Origin: G965215055 sp965242685 | GTDB taxonomy: Bacteria > Pseudomonadota > Gammaproteobacteria > UBA4575 | Direction of reading: 5' to 3' | Assembly (NCBI GenBank): GCA_965242685.1 | Contig: OZ251487.1 | Location: 682,001-746,000, forward strand | Length of the DNA: 64,000 nucleotides | Part shown: positions 33,694 to 41,958 of the stretch, one piece after another | Layout of the letters: each line of letters begins with the position of its first letter | Position numbering within the stretch: the stretch's first letter is position 1 | The notes under the pieces: model-generated | The model's database searches: none | What the model was told of the DNA's origin: nothing | The model's input: the letters and a program-made list of their open reading frames with translations, nothing else | Program-made: the position numbers and the translations under genes

Positions 33694-35124
33694 TTATTTG
33701 GTAAGGTCGAAACTATCTTCCCAAATATGCCCCTCACCGGGTATCCACTGCCCGGTGCGGATCGAATCAATTTCATATTCGGGCAACGGCAAGACCGCCA
33801 TGCACCGACCGTCAAAGTGTACTCCGTACTCGCTGAAATTAAAGTCCCGATTGTCAAAACCGTATGCCTGGCGGGAATCGGGCAAGGCGTCCACGTCGAA
33901 CGGCTCAAAATGTAACAGAAAACGCGCTTCGGTATCGCTCTCGGTACAGGATTCCTTGATGTAGACCAATGTACCTTGATGCCGGTATACGTCAAAGACG
34001 GAATCAATCGCTGGTTTTCCGGAGATAATTTCCTGCCATGGGGTATTATCTAGCAGCGTAGCAACTTGCGGTTTCAAGCTGACGTCCCAGAGTTTGCCTT
34101 GGTTGGTGTACTGCCCGGTGCGGATTGTCTTGACAGTATAATCGGGGAGAGGTACCACTACCATGCACTTATCTTCAAATCTCAGGCCTTGTTTATCAAA
34201 CATAAAATCCAAATTATCAAAGCTGAATCCTTTTCGCGCCTCTGGAAGATCGTTTTCGTCAACCGGAACAAGGTGTAAAAAGAAAGGGGGTTCTTTTGTC
34301 AAAGGGCAGGAGCTCTTGACATAGATGAGTTTGTTTTCCTTGAAATATACGTCAAAAACAGAGTGAATGAGAGGCCGTGTGCCATTCAAGGCTTGATCCA
34401 TAAATTGCTCGGTCGTCAGAGCATTTTCAGGTAAATGCTTTCCCTTGAAATTGAATCCGATCTTCCTCAGTTGATCATAGCTAAGGGTAATTTGTTCAAG
34501 GTGGCCTTCCGTTATTGACCATGAACTCCCTATAGAATTGATCTGATAATAGTCAGTACGTCTTTTTTTTCCTTCGGAAAGGTCTCTTATGGTCTCTTGT
34601 ATGTCACGCAGATTGACGAGGCCTTTTATGATGCTAAATTCAACAATATAGTGACCTTCATCAATGGCTTCTTTGGTCAAACGTTTGCTGACAAAGGTGT
34701 CGCTGTCTGCCGCGGCGTTGTGATGATAGTATCTGAGATAGTCGTCATAGTTGCTACTGTCACGCATTATGATTTTTTCTATAGTCGGGTAGAGCGTCTG
34801 TTTTATTATTTCAGTACATCTATCGTCAAAAAAAGAAGGATCACACATTTCGCGAACCATTCGCAAAACCTTCAAGTATCTAATATCTTCCCCAGGTATC
34901 AGGTAGTATGGGTCTGCAATCGATTCATTCTCTACTGAATGAGCAATGACACCAACGATCGGCTTATGCCACTGTGGCACCCACGAAAAAAGCTGCCAGG
35001 AAAAAAACGGGATCGTTTCTTGCTTATAAGGACTCAAGACAGGTTTCAATCCAACTATCATGAGATAGAAAAGTGGTAGAATAAAGAGCAGGTATTTCAC
35101 CACCCGGTAACGACTAAATTTCAT
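33694..35124 (-). CDS. Membrane-anchored protein with two recurring C-terminal domains
   Basis: A 476-residue protein with one N-terminal membrane segment (about 10-28, YLLFILPLFYLMIVGL), an alpha/beta region without recognised family (about 30-240), and two copies of the domain also found at the end of the GT39 enzymes (bases about 34075-34374 and 33705-34010). Each copy holds two cysteines, GFDN/SFDN-type blocks and PLP(D/E)Y...IRTGQ. The N-terminal segment FFSWQLFSWVPQ suggests a protein that accompanies HTTM partners. It is probably cotranscribed with the HTTM-DCC gene. Function unknown. Confidence 0.72.
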   Translation of the reverse strand: MKFSRYRVVKYLLFILPLFYLMIVGLKPVLSPYKQETIPFFSWQLFSWVPQWHKPIVGVIAHSVENESIADPYYLIPGEDIRYLKVLRMVREMCDPSFFDDRCTEIIKQTLYPTIEKIIMRDSSNYDDYLRYYHHNAAADSDTFVSKRLTKEAIDEGHYIVEFSIIKGLVNLRDIQETIRDLSEGKKRRTDYYQINSIGSSWSITEGHLEQITLSYDQLRKIGFNFKGKHLPENALTTEQFMDQALNGTRPLIHSVFDVYFKENKLIYVKSSCPLTKEPPFFLHLVPVDENDLPEARKGFSFDNLDFMFDKQGLRFEDKCMVVVPLPDYTVKTIRTGQYTNQGKLWDVSLKPQVATLLDNTPWQEIISGKPAIDSVFDVYRHQGTLVYIKESCTESDTEARFLLHFEPFDVDALPDSRQAYGFDNRDFNFSEYGVHFDGRCMAVLPLPEYEIDSIRTGQWIPGEGHIWEDSFDLTK

Positions 35125-35213
35125 AAAATTGGGCTCATCCGTGTCGCTTTCAAAAAGGTTGCTTAGGTCTTGAGGAGCAGGGCAGTTTATACTAACATTA
35201 GAGAGGAATCCTT

Positions 35214-35288
35214 ATGGCACCTTATCCCTTGGTAACGTCCTTTAAAATACTACAATACTTGAGCTTGTCGCTAAAGCAGAAACCATGA
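35214..35288 (+). CDS. Possible 24-residue leader peptide
   Basis: ATG at 35214 follows a good ribosome site (AGAGAGGA, 35200-35207) and opens 24 codons (MAPYPLVTSFKILQYLSLSL, then KQKP) whose TGA overlaps the ATG of the haem protein gene. The overlap suggests coupled translation. The peptide resembles no known leader and coding evidence is limited to the signals. Confidence 0.3.
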   Translation: MAPYPLVTSFKILQYLSLSLKQKP

Positions 35289-35890
35289 ACAAGCTTCTGA
35301 AACAAGCCTTATTTGTAGTACCGATAGTAGTTATCGTCACGGCCCCCGTCGTTTTGTCCTATCTCAAAACTATTGGTGTGACCCCGCATATTGAAAGTGA
35401 TAATAACAACAATACTTCACAAACGCCATCGAGTGCAGAGGCATCAAGCGCGTTTGCCGAGGTACAGAAGAGTTATTCAATGCCAGAGCCTTTTGCGAGT
35501 AATGATATATTCGGAATGACGTATCCTATGCAAAAATCCATGGAAGTGAATACCTGGATGAAAATGCTGACACATATGATGAGTCCGCATGGCACATCCC
35601 CCGAAGCCATGTGTGCCTTGTGCCACCAGGAAAAAGACGTAGTACGTTATCAGAGACAGTTTGACCTAGTTATGCAACCAATCTGGAAACAGTACACAGC
35701 CATGATGGCCCCCCATACAGTGAGCGGCTTGATAAACCCCGTGATAATGACACAAATGATGCATCGAATGTTGACGTTGCCCATGCAAATGGTAGGAGGA
35801 ATGCCAGAGATAGGCCCGGGTATGATGAGCCCTGAGCAATATGAAAAATGGTATAACGAGCAGCAAACTAATCAGGATAGTAAACAGTGA
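35285..35890 (+). CDS. Membrane-anchored Met-rich monohaem protein
   Basis: A 201-residue protein with an N-terminal anchor or uncleaved signal (about 8-28), an Asn/Ser linker, and a periplasmic part rich in methionine. One haem-binding motif CALCH is at 110-114. Residues around it (MQKSMEVNTWMKML, VVRYQRQFDLVMQPIW, INPVIMTQMMHRM) align with the protein encoded at 41959-42603. The many methionines could give a sixth haem ligand or bind copper. Neighbours are a YeeE permease and soxYZ, so a role in sulfur-linked electron transfer is inferred. No family name is recognised. Confidence 0.75.
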   Translation: MNKLLKQALFVVPIVVIVTAPVVLSYLKTIGVTPHIESDNNNNTSQTPSSAEASSAFAEVQKSYSMPEPFASNDIFGMTYPMQKSMEVNTWMKMLTHMMSPHGTSPEAMCALCHQEKDVVRYQRQFDLVMQPIWKQYTAMMAPHTVSGLINPVIMTQMMHRMLTLPMQMVGGMPEIGPGMMSPEQYEKWYNEQQTNQDSKQ

Positions 35891-35953
35891 TACGTGTGGA
35901 GTTTATTGTTGCCTGGAGCACTTGTATAGTTTGCAATCCCTGAGACGAGCATT

Positions 35954-37102
35954 ATGGAAGATCTATCTAACCTTCATATAGTTGCATTATTGGGTTTTGC
36001 TGTCTCTATAGTTTTTGGCTTTGTTGGTAACAAGACCCATTATTGCTCCATGGGTGCCGTCAGCGATGCCCTCAACATGGGATCAAAAGGGCGGCTGGGT
36101 GCCTGGTTTTTTGCCATTGGCATAGCCATACTCGGTGCTCAATTCCTGTTTATACGCGGTTTGGTTGATTTAAATGCATCTGTGTATCTATCGCCCGATC
36201 TGTATGTGGTGAGCTATGTCCTGGGGGGTATACTATTCGGCATTGGGATGACACTTGCAGCCGGCTGCGGACAACGTAATTTGGTCAGGCTGGGCGGCGG
36301 TAATTTAAAGGCGCTGATCGTTATCATTGTACTGGGCATTACTGCCTATATGACAATGCGCGGCCTACTTGCCTATGTCCGTCTGCATTGGGTTTATGAA
36401 GCAGGGAGTGTGGACTTGACCATGCAGGGCATTAATGATCAGAGCATATTCAGCTACATAGGCGCGCTATTGAATATAAAAGATACAATCTGGTTGAGAA
36501 AGATTGGTGGCTTCCTGATCGCTTTCGGGTTTATTTTCTACGCATTTAAGCACAGGGAATTCAGAACCAGCTTCAACAACATGCTTGCCGGACTTACAAT
36601 TGGGGGGTGCGTCGTTGCCGCATGGTATGTGGCCGGATTTATTGGACAAGATGACTTTGATCCTGTAACGCCGCAAGGCATGGCGTTCATCGGCCCGACT
36701 GGAAACACCATAAGTTATTTGATGACCTTTACCGGTGCCGAAATTAGTTTTGGTATTGCGATAGTACTGGGGGTGATAACGGGTTCCTTTCTATATGCAA
36801 TTACATCCGGCAATTTCAGGATTGAGACATTTAGTAATAAGTCTGAAATGGTAAGTCATTTGATTGGAGCCGTGTTGATGGGCTTTGGCGGGGTACTTTC
36901 CTTTGGGTGCACCGTGGGGCAGGGCATTACCGGCATGTCCACCTTGGCAATAGGATCGATCCTGACTTTGATCTCCATAATATTTGGCAGTGCCCTAACA
37001 ATGAAGACCCAGTATCACATGCTGGGCGAAAAAAGATTCATCCTTGCGCTGATAACGGCACTTGGGGAATTGTTACTGCTAAGAAAACAGGAGGATGGTT
37101 GA
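35954..37102 (+). CDS. YeeE/YedE-family sulfur-compound permease
   Basis: A 382-residue polytopic membrane protein with about ten helices and the conserved cysteine motifs of the family: NKTHYCSMGAV (about 25-35), LAAGCGQRNLVRLGGG (about 102-117) and SFGCTVGQGITG (about 316-327). TsuA, a member, imports thiosulfate by relay between such cysteines. It lies beside soxYZ (convergent, 3 bases between stops) and a haem protein, so transport of thiosulfate or a sulfur intermediate is likely. The exact substrate is not shown by the sequence. Confidence 0.88.
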   Translation: MEDLSNLHIVALLGFAVSIVFGFVGNKTHYCSMGAVSDALNMGSKGRLGAWFFAIGIAILGAQFLFIRGLVDLNASVYLSPDLYVVSYVLGGILFGIGMTLAAGCGQRNLVRLGGGNLKALIVIIVLGITAYMTMRGLLAYVRLHWVYEAGSVDLTMQGINDQSIFSYIGALLNIKDTIWLRKIGGFLIAFGFIFYAFKHREFRTSFNNMLAGLTIGGCVVAAWYVAGFIGQDDFDPVTPQGMAFIGPTGNTISYLMTFTGAEISFGIAIVLGVITGSFLYAITSGNFRIETFSNKSEMVSHLIGAVLMGFGGVLSFGCTVGQGITGMSTLAIGSILTLISIIFGSALTMKTQYHMLGEKRFILALITALGELLLLRKQEDG

Positions 37103-37105
37103 CTA

Positions 37106-37423
37106 TTATTTAGAGATTTTCGCTTCTCCAGAGCCAGATTCGCCCTTGTTATCTACCCAGCTTATCTTGATTATATCCCCGATCTCGCCGCCTTCAAATT
37201 CAAATGACCAATAGGGGTTTTTAGAAATACCCGTCCCCCATTCGGCAGATATAATGATATCACCGTTATGTTCGGCCTTGATTTCCTTGATGAAGTGAGC
37301 GGGGATCAGTTTGCCGCTTTTCTTATCCGTTCTGTTACCCGACTCCATCTCGTGGTAGACGAGTACCTTTACAGTCGTCACTCCATTTTTAAGCCTTGCT
37401 CTGGCTTTCATTTCTTTTGGCAT
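37106..37423 (-). CDS. soxZ: Thiosulfate oxidation carrier subunit SoxZ
   Basis: A 105-residue immunoglobulin-like protein that pairs with SoxY in the periplasmic sulfur carrier. Recognisable blocks are KARARLKNGVTTVKVLVYHEMESG, HFIKEIKAEHNGD and NPYWSFEFEGGE. No signal peptide is present, as expected, because it is co-exported with SoxY. It follows soxY by 16 bases. Confidence 0.93.
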   Translation of the reverse strand: MPKEMKARARLKNGVTTVKVLVYHEMESGNRTDKKSGKLIPAHFIKEIKAEHNGDIIISAEWGTGISKNPYWSFEFEGGEIGDIIKISWVDNKGESGSGEAKISK

Positions 37424-37439
37424 CGATCTCCCTCAATCC

Positions 37440-37898
37440 TTATACACACCCCCCCGCGGTAACCTTTACCAGGCTTTTACGGGTATATAGCTTGCCATTC
37501 GCCTTTACAATGGCAACCACGTGAGACGTTTCACGTAATTTAATTCGCGTCGAGACAAAAGGGTTGGATTTGCCATGGAAATAAAATCTGGAAATCCAAG
37601 GACGCGGATTTTTGTCGCCAAAAATACTTATCCATTCCACATTGGCCAAGTCTGTTGATACTTTAACGGGCACTGTAGCCCCGTTTTCCGCTACTTCATA
37701 GACATCCAGCACTACATGGTCTTCGATCATTTCCTGATCGCCAATCAGTCCTTTCAGGGCATCTTTATACTGTGTTTCCTCAAAGGCGGCAGACGGCCAT
37801 TCGGCAGTTGCGAAATTTGAAAATATATCTTTTCCCAATAGGGCTAGAACGCCTGTATAAAGGCCATGCCTTAGGAAGGTTCTTCTTGCAGTTTTCAT
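37440..37898 (-). CDS. soxY: Thiosulfate oxidation carrier protein SoxY, variant tail
   Basis: A 152-residue protein with a Tat-type signal (RRTFLRHG near residue 5) and the SoxY fold (VPVKVSTDL, RFYFHGKSNPF, STRIKL). In this family sulfur intermediates are held on the cysteine of a C-terminal GGCGG arm. Here the chain ends TAGGCV, so the cysteine (151) is kept but the two glycines after it are replaced by one valine. The codons for the glycines before the cysteine form a seven-G run followed by TGTGTATAA. No soxXA or soxB is in the window. Expected to be periplasmic with SoxZ. Confidence 0.92.
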   Translation of the reverse strand: MKTARRTFLRHGLYTGVLALLGKDIFSNFATAEWPSAAFEETQYKDALKGLIGDQEMIEDHVVLDVYEVAENGATVPVKVSTDLANVEWISIFGDKNPRPWISRFYFHGKSNPFVSTRIKLRETSHVVAIVKANGKLYTRKSLVKVTAGGCV

Positions 37899-38012
37899 AT
37901 GACTAAATTAAATGCAGGTGTTTTAACTTACTTTAACTTTAGAGTGTATCATTGTATTCGTCCAATATCTAACTTCGCATAATATATATTATGTAAAATA
38001 AAACATTAAACT

Positions 38013-38774
38013 TCAAACCTTTCTATTTATTCGCCCGGCTCGCAAGGTGCAGGCGAATCTTTCGCCCCACTCGGCCCTGCATCTCATCGTAATTAAAAGG
38101 TGCAGATGACGCCAGCCGTCGAACCAGGTACGCAGCTTAGACTTGCGGGCGGGGTCAAGACAAGGGCGCAACGTTATAGGCACTTCGGTCATACGCATGC
38201 CCTTCAACTTAGCCTTGATAATCACCTCGCTTGCCCACTCCATCCCCGTGGCTTGCAGTGACAGGGCATGTACACTCTCGACATTGAACCCTCTTACCGG
38301 GCTATGAAAATCATTCACGGGGGGGCGAAAAAGCAGCTTGCCGATCTTTGACAATAGAGGCCCGCCTATATAGCGCCGTAAGAACGATGACGAACCGCGG
38401 GTTTTTCTCCCCCAATAGCGGTTTCCAACTACAAGATCATAACCGCTTTGCAGCCTTTCCCAAAACGGCTCCAACAGTCCCATATCATACTCGCCGTCAC
38501 CATCGCCCAAGATGATAAACTTCCCGCAAGCGGCTTTGATTCCCGCATTGATCGCATTGCCATACCCCTTGTTCCGCTCCCGAACGACTCGTGCACCCGA
38601 CTCCTCGGCCACGGCGGCGGTTTGATCCCGACTGTCGTTGTCCACCACCAGGACTTCTCCCTGAATCGCATTTCTTTCCAGGAAACCCAACGCCTCTTTG
38701 ACGCATTGGGCGATAGACTTTTCCTCATCAAGGCAAGGCAACAGGATCGTCAGGTCGATTGATGGTGTGGGCAT
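38013..38774 (-). CDS. Family 2 glycosyltransferase, polyprenyl-phosphate-sugar synthase-like
   Basis: A 253-residue GT2 protein. It begins DLTILLPCLDEEKSIAQCV, with the nucleotide-sugar aspartates in VVDNDSRDQT (about 45-54) and the DxD-like GDGDGEYD (about 94-101). This layout matches dolichol-phosphate-mannose-type synthases that make lipid-linked sugar donors. It has no strong C-terminal membrane helices. Such donors are what GT39 enzymes use, and a GT39 enzyme is encoded at 40084, so a supply role is plausible. Divergent from the next gene with 19 bases between starts. Confidence 0.82.
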   Translation of the reverse strand: MPTPSIDLTILLPCLDEEKSIAQCVKEALGFLERNAIQGEVLVVDNDSRDQTAAVAEESGARVVRERNKGYGNAINAGIKAACGKFIILGDGDGEYDMGLLEPFWERLQSGYDLVVGNRYWGRKTRGSSSFLRRYIGGPLLSKIGKLLFRPPVNDFHSPVRGFNVESVHALSLQATGMEWASEVIIKAKLKGMRMTEVPITLRPCLDPARKSKLRTWFDGWRHLHLLITMRCRAEWGERFACTLRAGRINRKV

Positions 38775-38793
38775 TACCCAATATTATACCACC

Positions 38794-39480
38794 ATGTCGG
38801 AAATATCCATCATCATCCCGGTGCTAAATGAAGAAAAATTCCTTGCCGCACAGCGAGAAACCTTGATATCCCTTATTGACCAAGGACATGAAGTTATCAT
38901 TGTAGATGGCGGAAGCACCGACAAATCCTTACAAATTGCCGGCCTGATCGGTTGCAAAACCTTTGCCCTACATTCTTCACGAGGGCATCAACTGCATTTC
39001 GGCGCTGTCCAAAGCACCAAAGAAATACTGCTATTTCTGCATGCGGATACCCTCTTACCGCCAAATGCCGCCAACCTTATCGGCCGGGCCCTTGCATCAT
39101 CCCATCATTACTGGGGGCGTTTCAATATCGCTTTCTCCAACTCGAAGCCAGTGTTCCGGATCATTGCATGGTTTATGAACAAACGTAGCTGTCTGACAGG
39201 AGTGGTAACGGGCGATCAGGCGATGTTCACAAAACGGAAATGCTACTTTTACTGTAGCGGCTTTCCGGCATACCCGATCATGGAAGACATTGTGCTCAGC
39301 AAGCGCCTCAGGAAGATCGCCCTACCCGTTTGCCTACTCGACGAGGTAATCAGCTCCAGCCGAAAATGGGAGACCGAAGGGATATTCAAGACAATTATTA
39401 CCATGTGGGGGCTACGTTTGCTATTTTTTCTTGGAGTGCCGGCGGACAAACTTGCCAAACTGTACTATTCCCGACATTGA
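38794..39480 (+). CDS. Family 2 glycosyltransferase, TIGR04283-like
   Basis: A 228-residue GT2 protein from ATG 38794 with SIIIPVLNEEKFL (about 5-17), VIIVDGGSTDKS (about 40-51), the metal-binding FLHADTLLPP (about 92-101) and the acceptor block GDQAMFTKR (about 146-154). Together with the next gene it forms a pair often annotated as arsenosugar biosynthesis glycosyltransferases (TIGR04283 and TIGR04282). No arsenic methyltransferase is nearby, so the arsenosugar role is not supported by context. Confidence 0.8.
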   Translation: MSEISIIIPVLNEEKFLAAQRETLISLIDQGHEVIIVDGGSTDKSLQIAGLIGCKTFALHSSRGHQLHFGAVQSTKEILLFLHADTLLPPNAANLIGRALASSHHYWGRFNIAFSNSKPVFRIIAWFMNKRSCLTGVVTGDQAMFTKRKCYFYCSGFPAYPIMEDIVLSKRLRKIALPVCLLDEVISSSRKWETEGIFKTIITMWGLRLLFFLGVPADKLAKLYYSRH

Positions 39481-40118
39481 ACAACACCGTCATCTGTTTC
39501 TGCAAACACCCCGAAGTAGGCCGGGTAAAAACCCGTTTATCCATCGAACTTGGGGCGATACGCGCCGCCGAAATTTATAAAATCACGCTTGAACACACCT
39601 TACGGAATATCTGCGGATACGAATCCAAGATAGCTTTGTACTGTCATCCCGACAGTGATCACCTATTTTTGAGCGATTGTCGAGATAAATACCATATACC
39701 CTTGTACAACCAGGAAGGTAGCGATTTAGGCGCGCGCATGTTCAATGCGATCAACCGGCACCTGAGTGCGGCACATCCCGTCACTCTAATCGGCTCCGAT
39801 TGCCTTGAGATCGATATAAATTATATCCGCGACGCCTTCCTGGCACTTGAAGCGGGGAACGAGATCGTCCTCGGGCCTACCCTGGATGGCGGTTACGCCC
39901 TAATCGGCGTAAAAAATCAGCTAAATGAATCCATATTTAATGACATAACGTGGAGCACCGGCTCAGTACTCCAACAAACCAAGGCAAAAATTGAACGCCT
40001 GGGGTGGCCTTTCGCCTGTATGCCCCCTATACGCGACATTGATACGCCGGCAGACTACCGGCACTTCACTGCACACAAGAAATTCAAGCACCTCTTTTCC
40101 AGCCAGGCCCCTTATTGA
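39477..40118 (+). CDS. TIGR04282-like glycosyltransferase (DUF2064)
   Basis: About 213 residues, starting most likely at the TTG at 39477 that overlaps the upstream TGA (TTGA). Motifs: VICFCKHPEVGRVKTRLS (about 5-22), TLIGSDCLEID (about 101-111) and LGPTLDGGYALIGVK (about 130-144), typical of DUF2064 nucleotidyl/glycosyl transferases. It is the standard partner of the preceding GT2 protein. The end overlaps the converging GT39 gene by 35 bases. Confidence 0.82.
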   Translation: MNNTVICFCKHPEVGRVKTRLSIELGAIRAAEIYKITLEHTLRNICGYESKIALYCHPDSDHLFLSDCRDKYHIPLYNQEGSDLGARMFNAINRHLSAAHPVTLIGSDCLEIDINYIRDAFLALEAGNEIVLGPTLDGGYALIGVKNQLNESIFNDITWSTGSVLQQTKAKIERLGWPFACMPPIRDIDTPADYRHFTAHKKFKHLFSSQAPY

Positions 40119-41700
40119 GCTTGAGCACCATACCATCTTCCAGCACTGCCACTATTTCCAGGTTCAGCAACTCATAAAGTTCCGTAAGAGTGTAATGAGG
40201 ACGAGGGCGATGTTCATAGTAAAACCAAACGAAATAGATATCCTCATCACCGCCTACATAAGGAGAAAGCCTGGCGATCAGGCGGTTCCTATCGCCTTTC
40301 AGCCTGGCAAAAAGATACCTGCCTTTTTTCCAAGTGTCCGTCAACAGATACACGGCACGGACGTCCGTGCTCCAGATATGGCCATTGAGCGGATGCGAAT
40401 TCAGGTAGTAAATCACCTCCGAATCGCCCCATTGCCTGGACAAATACCCTTCCCCGTTTTCCCTCCAGTATCGTATATCCTCATATGCCGCATGACTTGA
40501 CGGGATCAGCCAGAGATAGCAGCACGCTATCAGAATAAATGGTGGCAATGCTCTCTTTCTTTGCAAGTGCCGGTTTGAGACACAACCAAGCAACTCGTTC
40601 AGTATCGACGTAACCATGACCAACACCGGTATATAGATCGGCATCAAATATCGCCTTGGGAGGTCTATATCGGTCAAGGGCAGCGCCACGGCAAGGATGG
40701 CCGCATAAGCCAATATAAAAGCGGCCGGCGCGACAAAAACACTCAAGTCTTGCAGATATCCTTGATGACGCAACCACTTGAATAGACACCCCGTGCCGAT
40801 TGCCGATACGAGAAACGCCGTAATGATCACCGCTATCCCTGCGACGAAAGGATATTCAACCGCCAGCATAGCGGATACTTTTTCGTACCCCGCTTTCAAA
40901 TAGGTCGTCTCCAAGAATACCCACCTTACACACTCATATGCCAACGTAATAAGACTACTCTCCAATGTAAAATCCGTGGGGTAATTCCGTCCCACTGGTT
41001 CCCCTGTGATCAGAAAGTTCCGGATCATCCACAAGCCGACAGGAGTTATCGCAATGACGGAGTAAAGTATGGTCTCCCTTACTCTTGAAGGGAGCGTCGC
41101 CCCCCTTTGCAGCAGTAACACCGACAAAGTACCCACCACCAGCGCAACCCCTACATAACGAGTCAAGCAAGTCAGTGCGGCACATATCGCCGCGATGATC
41201 AACAGGTGACGGTTACCCGCCTCCAAGTATCTATCCAAAGCGAAAAGTGAAGCGCAAATAAACAGCACAAACAGAGGCTCGGTATACGCGGTAGCGGTAT
41301 GTTGGGCAAGAGATAACGACAGAGTGCAGACACAGCCCGCCCAGAACACAAGCCAACGGGATTGGACACGGCCTCGTAGCCATAAAGTCGTTATGAAAAC
41401 AGTCAACGCAAACACGGCGGCACTTAAATACCTGGCCGCCTCTACCGGCTCTACCTTTCCTACCATACTGATGACGAGCAGCACCAGCGGAAACAGAGGC
41501 GGCTCGTCTTCGTAGATAAGTAAATTCCATGTCACGAAACCATTTCCCTGCAACAGGTTTCGCACGGTTGAAATATACATTACGGAATCGTTCGTCATCC
41601 CGATCCCATACGTAGCCGTACGCAGCAGAATAAACAGCCCCGCCGTGAGACCGAGTGCCACCAGAAGCATCGTAAATCGGTCAATCCGTAGTGCTTTCAT
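40084..41700 (-). CDS. GT39-type membrane glycosyltransferase without the recurring domain
   Basis: About 538 residues from ATG at 41700 (a TTG at 41760 is an alternative). The helix-1 loop carries YGIGMTNDSVMYISTV with an acidic residue, followed by PPLFPLVLLVISMVG and about eleven membrane segments, as in PMT_2/ArnT-like transferases. A short periplasmic tail (about 410-538) ends with VLEDGMVLKLNKG, a pattern seen near the end of many such proteins. Unlike the three at 6.7-13.3 kb it has no recurring domain. It probably takes its sugar from the lipid-linked donors made by neighbouring GT2 enzymes. Confidence 0.8.
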   Translation of the reverse strand: MKALRIDRFTMLLVALGLTAGLFILLRTATYGIGMTNDSVMYISTVRNLLQGNGFVTWNLLIYEDEPPLFPLVLLVISMVGKVEPVEAARYLSAAVFALTVFITTLWLRGRVQSRWLVFWAGCVCTLSLSLAQHTATAYTEPLFVLFICASLFALDRYLEAGNRHLLIIAAICAALTCLTRYVGVALVVGTLSVLLLQRGATLPSRVRETILYSVIAITPVGLWMIRNFLITGEPVGRNYPTDFTLESSLITLAYECVRWVFLETTYLKAGYEKVSAMLAVEYPFVAGIAVIITAFLVSAIGTGCLFKWLRHQGYLQDLSVFVAPAAFILAYAAILAVALPLTDIDLPRRYLMPIYIPVLVMVTSILNELLGCVSNRHLQRKRALPPFILIACCYLWLIPSSHAAYEDIRYWRENGEGYLSRQWGDSEVIYYLNSHPLNGHIWSTDVRAVYLLTDTWKKGRYLFARLKGDRNRLIARLSPYVGGDEDIYFVWFYYEHRPRPHYTLTELYELLNLEIVAVLEDGMVLKLNKGPGWKRGA

Positions 41701-41929
41701 TTTGACTGCTATCCGTAGACGGGAAAGTATTGCCGATAAGCGCGCCCGGCACTTTTTCAAGGTAGACGGACTCCCCGCCTAAACAAATCTGTACCTCTAT
41801 TGTAGTCGGGGCGCCTGATGCGGAGGCGAATAGACGCACCCGAACAGATGCAGATGCACCCGGCAAAGGCAGTACGCCCTGCCCTTGCCTTGCGGATAAA
41901 TGTCTACGCCGACGTTGAATGCCGGTCAA
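41681..41929 (-). pseudogene. Possible decayed or frameshifted fragment upstream of the GT39 gene
   Basis: The minus strand has a protein-like stretch LPGASASVRVRLFASAS, then TTIEVQICLGGESVYLEK, ending 20 bases inside the GT39 gene from its ATG. It has no good start, and a possible matching N-terminal part (FNVGVDIYPQGKG) lies in another frame just upstream. This looks like a remnant or a frameshift, but could be chance. Confidence 0.25.
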
Positions 41930-41958
41930 TCACGGCTCGCGCGATGTGAACAACCCTT

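Noticed and set aside
37450..37465. Seven-G run in soxY as a phase-variation site
   Set aside because: Seven is short for frequent slippage; noted only as a possible sequencing-error site affecting the SoxY tail.
38698..38793. Upstream extension of the TIGR04283-like gene
   Set aside because: It would overlap the divergent GT2 gene start and the added residues lack family similarity; ATG 38794 gives the standard N-terminus.
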